Positions 29,814 through 40,989 are shown, counted from the first letter of the stretch. The stretch is 64,000 nt of DNA from Saprospiraceae bacterium (GCA_016711125.1 JADJTQ010000001.1:1364001-1428000), one strand, 5' to 3'. Notes: generated by a model from the sequence alone, not told the origin. Made by a program: numbers and translations.

Positions 29814-31421
29814 TCAAAACCGTTGGATGATATTTGAATAAATTCGATTCAAAGTCTTGCCTCTTTCGAAGGTTGCTTCGTAGTTGACAGAGACACTTAG
29901 TTTTCGAGTGATTCGACCGGTGAGATTTAGTGAAGCAATAGTTTGTCTTAAACTAGACCCATTGTTTCCATAACGATAATCCACCTTCCGGTAGTTTAGT
30001 TCACTGAATAATTTACCTTTCAACCAGTCTTTTGCAAGCATGATCCCATATATATTACCATTCAGATAATTTGACTCAAGCATTGTATTAGAGATAGTAG
30101 CCGACATTTTAACCCATGGTACCCGGCTGAAACTCAGGAAACTATAGATATTTTTCGAGGTATTTTGTTGATTTTTTTGAAAGCGATATCCAGCACTGCT
30201 TCCGAGGGTCACGTATTTAAATGGACGATAGCTAAAGCGAACCCTGGTACCCTGTCTGGTTTCCTGATCAATAAGTTGATCGATAAAGTTTTTATAGCTT
30301 TCGTAATAGATCACATTTTTACGTGCATCATAGGAAGCGGACCATGACCATTTTCTGGAAGCCCGGTAATTCAACGAAAAAAAGAGACTTGTTGGGGTAA
30401 CGGAACTATTCGGCTTGTCACCCTGAATATTGAAAATGTCAAGTTCTATGGAACTAAAGACGTTTAGATTTTTTACTAGTGAATTAGAATGCTGAAAATA
30501 GACGAACCGTCGATCGGTTTTTGATTGATATTTTTGCTCGAGGACTGCAAGCGATGATTGAATACTTCCGCCCCTTTCGTAAGTACGATTTAATGCAATA
30601 AATCCTCCGAATTGAAACAACTTGGTATTTAAACTATAGTTATAAATGTCAGGCCTGGTCCCCACTATGCCCCCTATTGATATAGTAGCACGTGAGTAGG
30701 TAACCTGGAGGCCATCAATTGCACCGATATTTGAAATATTTCGATTTATTTTTCGTCCCAGTACTATTTGTGTCTGATCATTCGGCTCGTATTTGATTGC
30801 CAGATTATAGATTTTAAGCGCACTGGCGAGGTTTTCTTGCACCTCGCTCCATTTATGGGCAGTGTGTCTAAACATGGCGTAACTTTCCAGGGAGAATCCT
30901 GAATGATTAATGTTGTTTACATCGAGGGAAAATGAGTACCGCATGCGTTGAGTACTCTCCGATACCGATTCCGAAAAATTGGTATATGAGCCCAGAGCAA
31001 TTCGTCCCAGCACTTGCTCGTTTTTTCCGGATTTTGATCGCTGACGATCAATCTCATTGTCGGGTTCAATAGTGGTTGTCTCAAACCTAATATCTTTCGA
31101 TTTAATAAGAGGTTCGAAAACTTCGACCTGATTTTTTGACCGATGAACCACTGAGTCGGATAGATGTAGTGCATGGTTACTAATGGAAGTCGCCACACAA
31201 GAGATGGATGATAGATGCTTTACTAGTAAAACTGGTAATAATGAATCTGAATCAACCACGTATAGCGTGTCACCGGTAGAAATGCCATGCGTATTGTCAA
31301 AACGAACATAGATGTTTTGAGAGTTAGTATACGATATTTTTCCGGTCAAGGTTTGTCCTTCATTCTGTGATAGAGTGTGAAAGTAACTAGTGAATAAAAT
31401 TACGATTATGACTAACCTCAT
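29814..31421 (-). CDS. Outer-membrane beta-barrel, partner of the 55-haem cytochrome
   Basis: A 535-residue paralogue of the 18213-19823 protein, alignable over its whole length: signal peptide, GKISYTNSQNIYVRF N-terminal beta domain, strand-rich C-terminal half (NRRVFYFQH-like and SYDARKNVIYYE segments shared) and the same RIYSNIIQRF end with terminal Phe. The linker between the two domains is the variable part (residues ~100-140). It begins 14 bases after the 55-haem gene. Conserved order cytochrome -> barrel in both modules argues that the two proteins work together. Confidence 0.78.
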   Translation of the reverse strand: MRLVIIVILFTSYFHTLSQNEGQTLTGKISYTNSQNIYVRFDNTHGISTGDTLYVVDSDSLLPVLLVKHLSSISCVATSISNHALHLSDSVVHRSKNQVEVFEPLIKSKDIRFETTTIEPDNEIDRQRSKSGKNEQVLGRIALGSYTNFSESVSESTQRMRYSFSLDVNNINHSGFSLESYAMFRHTAHKWSEVQENLASALKIYNLAIKYEPNDQTQIVLGRKINRNISNIGAIDGLQVTYSRATISIGGIVGTRPDIYNYSLNTKLFQFGGFIALNRTYERGGSIQSSLAVLEQKYQSKTDRRFVYFQHSNSLVKNLNVFSSIELDIFNIQGDKPNSSVTPTSLFFSLNYRASRKWSWSASYDARKNVIYYESYKNFIDQLIDQETRQGTRVRFSYRPFKYVTLGSSAGYRFQKNQQNTSKNIYSFLSFSRVPWVKMSATISNTMLESNYLNGNIYGIMLAKDWLKGKLFSELNYRKVDYRYGNNGSSLRQTIASLNLTGRITRKLSVSVNYEATFERGKTLNRIYSNIIQRF

Positions 31422-31435
31422 CTAATACAATATTT

Positions 31436-34400
31436 CTAATCAGCTTTTCCTGTTGGATGGCAATCATAACAAGCATTGCTATTATATTGGTACCCATTTT
31501 CATCTTTATGATCGTCATCAACTTTAGACTTATTGTTGTGCTCATGACAGTCGATGCAACTGAAAAGGACATAATTACCTGCATTGGTATGGCAATCAGT
31601 GCACTGATTCCATTCGTCTTTATGTTTTCCGCTGTAGATGGGAAAATACTGTCCATCATGATCAAAGGCGGCCGGCTGCCAGGCGTTTTGGCTATGGCAG
31701 GATAAACAATCCGTCGAGAATCCTGAGCTTTGGTGCGGTGGGTTATTCGTCGCGTTGTAGTTTGCAATATGGCAGCCTGCACAGGTGTTCGGTGTATTGG
31801 CATAGTCTCCACCGACATGACATGCTGCACAATCTGAGGTGATCGCTGTGTGAGCACCTTCGATCACATAGTAGTCATTATGTACGGCAAAAGAAGCCGG
31901 ACTCCAGCCCGGTTGGGTCGTGTGGCAAGTTGCACAATCATTAGACAAGCCGAGTGAAGTATGATTTGGGTTTGCTGCCTGATTGAAATCTACGGTATGG
32001 CAATCTATACAAAGGGATGAGGTGCCGGTATATCCATTGCTATGGCACTGGTTACAGTCTACCGAAGAATGGGCACCAGTGAGGGGGAAGTTGGTAGTAT
32101 TATGGTCAAAGTTGGCTGGTTTCCAGGCCGTTTGCGAATGGCAGGTCACGCAATCTGTGGAATATCCTGCTGTTTGGTGATTAGGATCGGTTGTCGCGTT
32201 GTAGTTTGCAATATGGCAGCCTGCACAGGTGTTCGGTGTATTGGCATAGTCTCCACCGACATGACATGCTCCACAATCTGAGGTGATCGCTGTGTGAGCA
32301 CCTTCGATGACATAGTAGTCACTATGTACGGCAAAGAAGCCGGACTCCAGCCCGGTTGGGTCGTGTGGCAAGTTGCACAATCATTAGACAAGCCGAGTGA
32401 AGTATGATTTGGGTTTGCCGCCTGATTGAAATCTACGGTATGGCAATCGATACAAAGGGATGAGGTGCCGGCATATCCATTGCTATGGCACTGGTTACAG
32501 TCTACCGAAGAATGGGCACCGGTGAGGGGGAAGTTGGTAGTATTATGGTCAAAGTTGGCGGGTTTCAGGCCGTTTGCGCATGGCAGGTCACGCACTCTGT
32601 GGAATATCCTGCTGTTTGGTGATTAGGATCGGTTGTCGCGTTGTAGGTATCAATATGGCAACCTGCACAGGTGTTCGGTGTATTGGCATAGTCTCCACCA
32701 ATATGACAAGCCGCACAATCGGAGGTGATCGCTGTGTGAGCACCTTCGATCACATAGTAGTCACTATGTACGGCAAAAGAAGCCGGACTCCAACCCGGTT
32801 GGGTCGTGTGGCAAGTTGCACAATCATTAGATAATCCAAGGGAAGCATGATTTGGGTTTGCCGCCTGATTGAAATCTACGGTATGGCAATCGATGCAAAG
32901 GGATGAGGTGCCGGCATATCCATTGCTATGGCACTGGTTACAGTCTACCGAAGAATGGGCACCGGTGAGGGGGAAGTTGGTAGTATTATGGTCAAAGTTG
33001 GCGGGTTTCCAGGCCGTTTGCGCATGGCAGGTCACGCACTCTGTGGAATATCCTGCTGTTTGGTGATTAGGATCGGTTGTCGCGTTGTAGGTATCAATAT
33101 GGCAACCTGCACAGGTGTTCGGTGTATTGGCATAGTCTCCACCAATATGACAAGCCGCACAATCGGAGGTGATCGCTGTGTGAGCACCTTCGATCACATA
33201 GTAGTCACTATGTACGGCAAAAGAAGCCGGACTCCAGCCCGGTTGGGTCGTGTGGCAAGTTGCACAATCATTAGACAAGCCGAGTGAAGTATGATTTGGG
33301 TTTGCCGCCTGATTGAAATCTACGGTATGGCAATCGATGCAAAGGGTTGAGGTCCCGGCATATCCATTCGTGTGGCACTGGTTGCAGTCTACCGAAGTAT
33401 GGGCACCGGTGAGGGGGAAGTTGGTAGTATTATGGTCAAAGTTGGCGGGTTTCAGGCCGTTTGCGAATGGCAGGTCACGCACTCTGTGGAATATCCTGCT
33501 GTTTGGTGATTAGGATCGGTTGTCGCGTTGTAGGTATCAATATGGCAACCTGCACAGGTGTTCGGTGTATTGGCATAGTCTCCACCAATATGACAAGCCG
33601 CACAATCGGAGGTGATCGCTGTGTGAGCACCTTCGATCACATAGTAGTCACTATGTACGGCAAAAGAAGCCGGACTCAACCCGGTTGGGTCGTGTGGCAA
33701 GTTGCACAATCATTAGATAAGCTGAGTGAAGTATGATTTGGGTTTGCCGCCTGATTGAAATCTACGGTATGGCAATCAATGCAAAGAGTTGAGGTACCGG
33801 CATATCCATTCGTGTGGCACTGGTTGCAGTCTACCGAAGTATGGGCACCGGTGAGGGGGAAGTTGGTGTTATTATGATCAAAAGCACCTTCTGCCGATCC
33901 AATAGGATGGCAGGTAAGGCATGCGTCACTGTTGAAAGTATACCCGCTGATTCCCTTGTGTTCATCATCGGTTTTGGACTGGTTATGTTCATGACATTCC
34001 GTGCAGCTGAAGACTGTAAAATTTCCCTCAGCAGTATGACATTCTACACATTCGTTCCAGGCTCCATTATGACTCCCACTATGAATAGGAAAATACATGC
34101 CATCGTGATCAAAATTAGCAGGTTGCCATGTTGTCTCTGAATGACACCTGGCACAATCATTCGTAAATCCGGAGGCCTCATGTGGGGGGGTTTGCTAGTG
34201 GCATTAAAATCTTCAATGTGGCAGCCTGCGCACGTATTCGGTGTGCCACTAAAGGCATCCGTATGACAAGCAGCACAGTCGGCTGCGATTCCCGCATGTG
34301 CCCCGTTTAAAGTAAAAATTCATTGTGGTTGGGTAGAAGTGCAGGATTCCAACCAGGGTCAGTGCTGTGGCAGGAAGCACAATCTGTGGAGAATGAAAGG

Positions 34401-35578
34401 GTTTGGTGATTGGGATTTTTAGCTTGATTAAAATCTACGGTATGGCAATCGATGCAAAGGGCTGAGGTGCCGGCATATCCTTTCGCATGGCATTCCAGAC
34501 ATTCCGTGGTTGTGTGGGCACCTGTGAGCGGAAAATTCGTTCGGCTATGATCGAAAACAGACTCGCTATTCCCATTCGGATGACAAGCGAGACATGCCGT
34601 ACTGTTGTAATTGTAACCATTTACATCGCTGTGTTGTTTGTCCATGTCGTGCTGATTATGTTCATGGCATTCGAAACAACTAAATGATGAAAAATTTTCC
34701 GCCTGCTGATGACAGGTGACGCATTGATCCCATTCTCCAGCATGCGCTCCGGAGTAGATCGGGAAGTATTCGGCATCATGTTGGCGATAATCTGCTGGAT
34801 TCCAGCCTTTTGCTGTCGTGTGGCATTCAGCACAATTGTTGGAAAATCCGGTCTTTTGATGGTCCGGATTGCTTGCTGCGACAAATTCATTTAGATGGCA
34901 AGAGATGCATTCCGACGAGATATCAGTATAAGTAGAACCTTGATGGCATTGGGCACAATCATTGATTTCATGACCTTGCGCTAGGGGAAAAAAGTCATGA
35001 TTGAAACCACTGGCAGACCATTCAAAAGAATTTATATTATGACATTCTGTGCAATCCATCGAATATCCCGCCTCAGAATGATTTGGTTTGGTCGTGGCCA
35101 AGAACTCAGTTTGATGGCAAGCCATACATTCATTGCCTATCGGCTCAAATTTTAATTGGTCACTCGACTCATGACACTCCTTGCAGTTGATCAGATAATG
35201 CACACCCATCAACGGAAAACCATTCTGCAAATGTAAATCCGATATGTTATCCACTAGCCAAGCACTGGCATCGTGGCATCTGGCACAATCCATGCCGACA
35301 CTTTGGGCATGAATATCTTGATGACAAGCATTACAATCGGTCTGCGCTCGTGAAAATTGGAGTGAAACATGGCACAATTTGCAGTCGATGATTGCGTGCT
35401 GGCCTTGCAGTGGAAAACTAGTTGTATCATGCTCAAATGAATAAATAGATCGATCAAGGCTCCAACTAGTTGAGTTGTGACAAGTCGCACAATCCATTGA
35501 AAATTGTTCTCCATGAGGAGATTGTGCTGAAAGTAGTGCTGCCCAAAGAGTAGAAATTATAAATGACAGGCGGCGCAT
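31436..35578 (-). CDS. Giant multihaem c-type cytochrome, about 55 CxxCH motifs, six frame breaks
   Basis: From ATG 35578 (signal peptide ending LLSAQ, then SPHGEQFSMDCATCH) to the stop at 31436. Six one-base deficits break the frame: A5 34314-34318, G7 34184-34190, C 33677, C 33453, C 32566 and AAA 32333-32335. Restoring one base at each gives 1382 residues, an exact multiple of three, with about 55 CxxCH motifs: 22 N-terminal, one linker, four 148-residue units of six, and eight C-terminal ending CHPTGKAD. It is co-linear with the 73-haem protein. The start overlaps the end of the 23-haem gene by 22 bases. Read literally it would be a pseudogene; in-frame sibling units and the preserved motifs argue against that. 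Confidence 0.82.
31997..33768 (-). repeat. Tandem array: four 444-bp units coding six haem sites each
   Basis: The ATGGCAATC landmark recurs at 31997, 32440, 32883, 33327 and 33769, giving units of 443, 443, 444 and 442 bases. The single 444-base unit is the one that stays in frame; the deficits (1, 1, 0, 2) match the frame breaks at 32333, 32566, 33453 and 33677 one for one. Units code CNQCH/CIDCH/CATCH/CAACH/CAGCH/CVTCH with one more residue than the 441-bp family (GGDY in place of GDY). Confidence 0.92.
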
Positions 35579-37382
35579 GTATGATCTTCTATTTGATACT
35601 TGATGTAACTAATGTTTTTCTTCTCTGTTGGTTTGTGGCAACCGATACAATCTACCCGTAAATGTTCTCCTTCCAACTTGAAGTCGGTTTCGTTGTGATT
35701 AAAAAGCTTCGCTTCCCAATCGTCAAATGCATGACAACGACTGCAATCCGTCACGCCATCCATCAAGAATTGACTTTGATGGACATCTTCGTGACAATCC
35801 ATGCAGCGCGAAGTCAGTCCTGAAAATAGTTGGTGTTCACTATCTATACCGTGCACAAGGTGACAAGCGTTGCATTGTTGCTCCAAATGTTTTCCTCCAA
35901 GTGCGAAATTTGTTTGGTTATGATCAAAATTGATGTCTGGCCAGGCATTTATCGTGTGACAATTATCACATTGTTTTTGTGGGTAAAATTTTGTGTCAAG
36001 GATCCCTTCATGCACATCATCATGACAGTCAGCACACGAGCTGCCGATGTTTCTGAATTCCCATTTTTCTTCCTTAAGATGACAGGAAAAACAGGGAGTG
36101 GCCATATGTGCACCATTTAGAATAAAATCTGTTTGATTGTGATCTTCAATGGTAAAATTTGACTCCGCAAAACCAGAGACTGTGTGACATTTCGCACAGT
36201 CAGGAGTCAACCTTGCTCGTTTTTAAATTGTCCCTGGTGAAAATCTTCATGACAAAGATTACATCGATCAAACTCCAGTACTTCAATCTTGCTGGATCCC
36301 TCGTGACAGGCTTTGCATTCGACTTCAATGTGTTTTCCCTCAAGAGCGTAGTCTGTCTTTGCGTGGTCAAAATTATGGTCTTTGTTTAGGGTGATAAATG
36401 AACTGGTGCTATGACAGATTTTACAATCACTACCGAATTTACTTACATGTACATCTTCATGACATAATGCGCAATCAAAAGTCTTCCAAGTGACAAATTC
36501 TTTGAATGGATTGCTATTGTCCGTACCATTTTTGTGACAGGCAAAACAATCCGTGGTACGATGTCTGCCGCTCAGTGAAAAGTCTGTTTTATTGTGGTCA
36601 AAATTTCCCATGCCTTTAAATAGATGCCAGGATTCTTCTGTGTGGCATTCCAAGCAATTCTGTCCGAAGCGACCACCATGAGTGTCCTCATGACAACTGC
36701 TGCAATTATCAAATGCTAAGCCAGTGAAAACCTGAAAATCTTTTCCGTTTTTCTGATTGATGGGATGACATTCAATACAATCGACATCAAGGTGTTTTCC
36801 CTTTAGTGGAAATTCTGATTGGGAATGATCAAACCGAGTTGCGGGCTTAAAGGCCTTAATATCGTGGCAACTTGCACAATCATTGGCCAGACTGCCCTGG
36901 TGTACATCTTCATGACATGCACTGCATTTTGTATCTAATCCCAGAAAAGTATATTCCTTGTCACGGATTTTTTTTTCGGTAATAAACTCATCCTTGTGAC
37001 AAGCGACACATTCCTGTTCCGCATGAGCGTCTTCCAGCTTATAACCTGCCAATTGATGATCAAAATTTTCTTGATCAAAACGGATGATCTCAAAATTGCG
37101 TCCGTGATGATCATTATGGCAATCGATACAGGATACGGCCTTAACTTCAGAGGAGATATGATAGCCTTTCTTTTGGTCTATCCGTTGTTTTAATTCGGTA
37201 TGACAGTCGAGGCATTTGGATGGAGAAATGCCTTCACCCAGGTTGTGGCATTTGGTGCAATTAAGCAGCCCTTCAAGATCCGCATGATACTTTGTGAGGT
37301 CACCGGGCGAAAGTTGGCCATAACCCCACCTCGCACAGCAGCATAGTAAAAAGAGGAAAATAATCTTGATTTTCTTGCGCAT
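35557..37382 (-). CDS. Multihaem c-type cytochrome with 23 CxxCH motifs, one frame break
   Basis: A signal peptide (ending RWGYGQ) is followed by repeated CxxCHEDVHQG / CxxCHxxxxW / FDHNxTxFxLxGxH / CxxCH blocks. The frame stops after KNEQG; adding one base to CC at 36211-36212 joins it to the downstream frame (NEQGLTPDCAKCH) and gives 608 residues with 14 + 9 = 23 haem motifs. Its repeat grammar (CHEDVH) differs from the two giant cytochromes. Encoded between the membrane oxidoreductase and the 55-haem protein, it is the natural candidate for the periplasmic carrier. Confidence 0.85.
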
Positions 37383-37397
37383 TTCCTTTCCTCTTTT

Positions 37398-38737
37398 TTA
37401 ATTTTTTTTGTGTTTCAAAATGGCATATCCAAAACGACGGGTTATTTTTATTCCGATTCTTTCCAGAAATTCTGTGGGTAATTCACCACCGGCAAAGACG
37501 TAGACGAGATCATTATTTATAGTGATATTTTGACCGTCTACATCTTGAGTCATTATTACCTTGTCTGTCTGTATCTCTTTGACATTTGTGTTAAATTTGA
37601 CATCTACCGACTGATCAGCTATAGCTGCTTCTATCCGCTCTCTGTTTTTAGGTTTTAATCGCTTAAATGCATCACTGCGATAGGAGATTACCACTTTATT
37701 CTCTTCGGCTAACAATAAGGCTGATTCAATGGCTGAATCTCCTCCTCCTACGACCAATACATTTTTTTTGGAAATATGCTCAGGCTCCAAAAGACGATAA
37801 GCTACTTTTTCCGTTTGTTCGCCAGGTACATTTAATTTTCTGGGAGTCCCTCTTCTGCCGATTGCCAACAGAATATTTTTTGCGGTGTATTGGACGCCTT
37901 GTTTGGTTCTGACAGTAAAAAAGCCATCTTCTTCAGTGATTTCCTCTACTTTGGAATTTTCTTGAATATTTATTTGCTGTTCATCTAATACCAAATTCCA
38001 TAGATTAAGCAATTCAGTTTTGCTGGTCTCAAATAGTTTGACTTTACCATATAGTGGCAAATGCATCGGTGCAGTCATCACAATTTTTGATCTTGGAAAG
38101 GTAAAGACTGTGCCCCCGAGAGTGTCCTGCTCAAGAGTGATAAATTTCAGACCCTTTTCTTTGGCTGTAAGTGATGCTGATATGCCGGCTGGCCCGGCTC
38201 CGATGATCAAAATGTCGTACTGAGCATCGGCGTATTTGTCCAGTTTTTTAAGAAGATTTTCAACAGCTTGTTGACCTTGTTTCACCGCATTCCTGATTAA
38301 TCCCATACCTCCCAGTTCGCCAGCAATATAGATGCCTGGGATATTGGTTTCGAATGATTGATTGACGTGGGGTAGATCGACACCTCTTTTTTCAGTGCCA
38401 ATCACTAGGCTGATTGCTTCAACCGGACATGCGTGAAAACACGCACCATGCCCGACACAATTTGAGGCATTAATTGTCGTGGCCCGGTTGTCGATAAGGC
38501 CCAGGATATCTTTTTCCGGGCAAGCTGTGACACAAGATCCGCAATTGATGCAAGAACCTCCATCAATGACTGGGTGTAATGATACGGGTTCAAAAAAGCC
38601 ATGGAGTTTTGCCTTTTCGATCTTCTCACTAGTAATTTTCGATGTTCTTTTTTGACTTCTGAGATAGAAGAAAAGCACTCCCAGCACAATAGTGCAGCCA
38701 CACCGTAAATAATTATTTGTTCAATTAAAACTTCCAT
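37398..38737 (-). CDS. Membrane-anchored ferredoxin/FAD-NAD(P) oxidoreductase, one frame break
   Basis: A two-domain electron-transfer protein. A 2x[4Fe-4S] ferredoxin (CINCGSCVTACPEKD and CVGHGACFHACPVEA) is followed by a thioredoxin-reductase-like flavoprotein: FAD motif GAGPAGISAS and NAD(P) motif GGGDSAIESALLLA. The catalytic CxxC of true thioredoxin reductases is not seen. The frame from 38687 lacks an N-terminus; joining it to the frame that starts at ATG 38737 by one added base near 38688-38700 yields a membrane helix (MEVLIEQIIIYGVAAL, then LGVLFFYLRSQKR) and 446 residues. It could pass electrons between NAD(P)H or ferredoxin and the adjacent membrane protein. Confidence 0.85.
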
Positions 38738-38739
38738 AA

Positions 38740-39581
38740 TTAAAAGATCCATTTATTCCCAAATGTAACCGTCACTGCCACGTGAATTAGCATAATAACC
38801 AGCATCACAATGGCGAAGGGTAAGTGAGCAACATGCCAATATCTAAATAGCTTTTGCATAGTCTGTAGACGTCCTATCCGGCTACTTAAGGCCATTTCAC
38901 TTTTGATCAATTTTACAATCTCAGATCGTTGAGATCGACTGAGTTGATGGCTTCTTAATTGTTTCTTAATCTTGCTTATGGTTTGCCTCCTTTTGAAAAT
39001 ATTTTGAAGGTAGTTTTTATTAGTGGATGTATTTAATAACAAGTCTGATTCCATTCCTTCAAAGTTGATTCCCGCAGATTTTATTTGTTGATTGATGTTT
39101 TCCCTGATTTCTCTCACCTCGTGAAGACTGAATTCTCGGCCTTCGATACTTCTAGGTATTTGCAGGTAGATAAATCGTCCTATCACACCGCTGGCTACAA
39201 CTGCGACCATACTCCAAAAACTGATTGATACAATACCTCCAAATTTGAATGCGGTATGACCAAGTACCATTATAGGGCCTACGGTACATAAAAAATATGG
39301 AACTCCAACCAATGTTTGAGTAAACCCATGCGAGCTAACGATTTGGCTCTGTGTCGTATCATATAACTTGCTACACCTAGGACAATCAGAAGGGTGCCTA
39401 TGATACCTAAACCATGACCAATGAAGCCACTTGGCTTAAACACATTGTGATCCTGGTGATAAAATCGTTGCTCTAATTCGGTTTGGTAATAGGGAAAGCC
39501 ATAATAAAAAATCACGATGGCCACGGCAATGACAATTCCACTGAGTATCGCGATATAAATCCTATGTGCTAATGAACTCAT
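38740..39581 (-). CDS. b-type-cytochrome-like membrane protein, one frame break
   Basis: Two frames (39279-39581 and 38740-39312) join into 280 residues when one base is added to A6 39290-39295, reading LEFHIFLCTVGPIMVLGHTAF. Five membrane helices are apparent. Histidines placed in or near helices (GHGLGIIGT, KHWLEFH, LGHTAFKFGG, YWHVAHLPFA, MLIHVAV) could ligate two b-haems, and a long hydrophilic helical region (about 125-225) lies between helices 4 and 5. As first gene of the operon it is a good candidate for the quinone-interacting membrane module. The family is not one I can name. Confidence 0.7.
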
Positions 39582-39667
39582 ATTTTTCCTTTGCTGATTG
39601 CCGCCATAATAATTTATTTAATGATTTGATTAATTTCTCAGTGTTAAGCAGTTTTGCCTCCTTTGGT

Positions 39668-40989
39668 TCATAAAGTGTAATGCATTCCTACGCGAATTCC
39701 AAGCCCATTGTTTTTTGAAATTCGATGTTACTTAATTTAAACTGATACCTTCCTTCCAGATCTAGTGAGGTGGAAGCGCTGGGTGATAGCCAGTATTCGA
39801 ATCCAGCTCCAAATACATAGGAACTTAAAATCATCGGACCGCTACCAATTTTTGAATTAAGGTTCAGGTCCATCCCTTGACGAATGATTTCGAATTTATA
39901 GTTCTGACTTATTGCTTTGGTAAAAAGCATTCCGGATTGTAAATATGGGCGGAAATGTCTCCCTAGAGGTATCGAGTATTTTACTAAAAAGGGAATCGAT
40001 ATATAGTGATTGCTAATATAGATCTCATGCAATTGATCATCCGCGATCAGATCAGCTGGGCGTGGATACTGGACATCTTCTAAACCATGTTCATTTTTTG
40101 CAGAAAAATATCGATATCTCACACCAGAGAGCACACTAAATCGAGGTGAAAATGACATTTCATGTTGCAGTCCAACCAACCATTCACCAGGATTCTCCAA
40201 TTCTTGAGTCAAAGCATTGAGTGCACCACTCATGAGAGCAATTCGATGCTGATCTGGTAAAATGGTATCCCATATTTTCCTCCGCCTGCCTTGTTGGATT
40301 ATTTCTTCATCATGTAGAGCCCGGTATGTATGCAATGAAATGCGTGGCTTGGAATGGAATTCGGGAAAAATGGATTTAGAAGTAATATTTTGTAAACTTT
40401 GTCTTGATTTTATCGGCACCAGAGTGATTCCTAGGGCCGATTGATCAGAGTCACTATGTCGCGACGACCTCCCTTGCCATGGATTAAATGCATTAACTTT
40501 CGAAGATACGAGCCATGGAGAAAAAGAAAATCTCCTGGAGAGAAAAGATTGACTTCTCCCGTATGTGAAATCTTGCCATTGAGTGAAATGATCCTGTCGA
40601 ATACTTACTCTAGATCCGCTCGGAACATGCTGAATCACTTGGGAAGCAGTCGATTGCTGTTCTTCCAGTGGTAAATGCCAGAATGTGTCCCTGATATAGA
40701 TCGTATCCCTGATTAGCGCCTTAAGCCCCGCTACGACTTGAGACAATTCATCAAGTTGCTGTCTGAATTGCAAATCTTTATGACTGTTTTTTTGTCCAAG
40801 GAAGTAAGCGATAGAACATAGAAACAAGACAAGTGCAGTCGTAGTGAGCCATCGCCCCCAATACATACCTCCACCCCCTGTAGTTGAACTACCTAATCCC
40901 TCACGAACCTGTTGCCAGACCTTGGGATCAGGTTTTCTATCAGGACCCTTTGATAGCTTTTTTTGTATGTTCTTGTCGAATTGGTCCAA
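39668..40989 (-). CDS. Membrane-spanning barrel protein, presumed anti-sigma partner
   Basis: The N-terminal part (LDQFDKNIQKKLSKGP, then KVWQQVREGLG) resembles cytoplasmic anti-sigma N-termini. One membrane helix (about residues 45-65) is followed by a linker and a C-terminal outer-membrane-protein-like beta domain (SGVRYRYFSAKNEHG, YISIPFLVKYSIPLG, RPYLQSGMLF). The start chosen is TTG 40989, since the longer frame to 41100 merely runs inside the sigma gene. The end as written (KTMGLEFA) is unlike a barrel; adding one base to T6 39711-39716 continues to 39670 as NNGLGIRVGMHYTL (440 residues). It overlaps the sigma gene by 50 bases. Confidence 0.68.

Noticed and set aside
32146..32595. Separate small cytochromes (32146-32595, 32565-33482, 33452-33709, 33676-34098)
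   Set aside because: Each lacks a signal peptide and begins and ends mid-unit at a one-base break; they are pieces of the 55-haem gene.
31436..34318. Phase-variable or decayed cytochrome gene, as the many frame breaks might suggest
   Set aside because: Every break is a one-base deficit in a short run, unit lengths match the breaks exactly, haem motifs are preserved throughout, and similar breaks occur in unrelated genes of the window.
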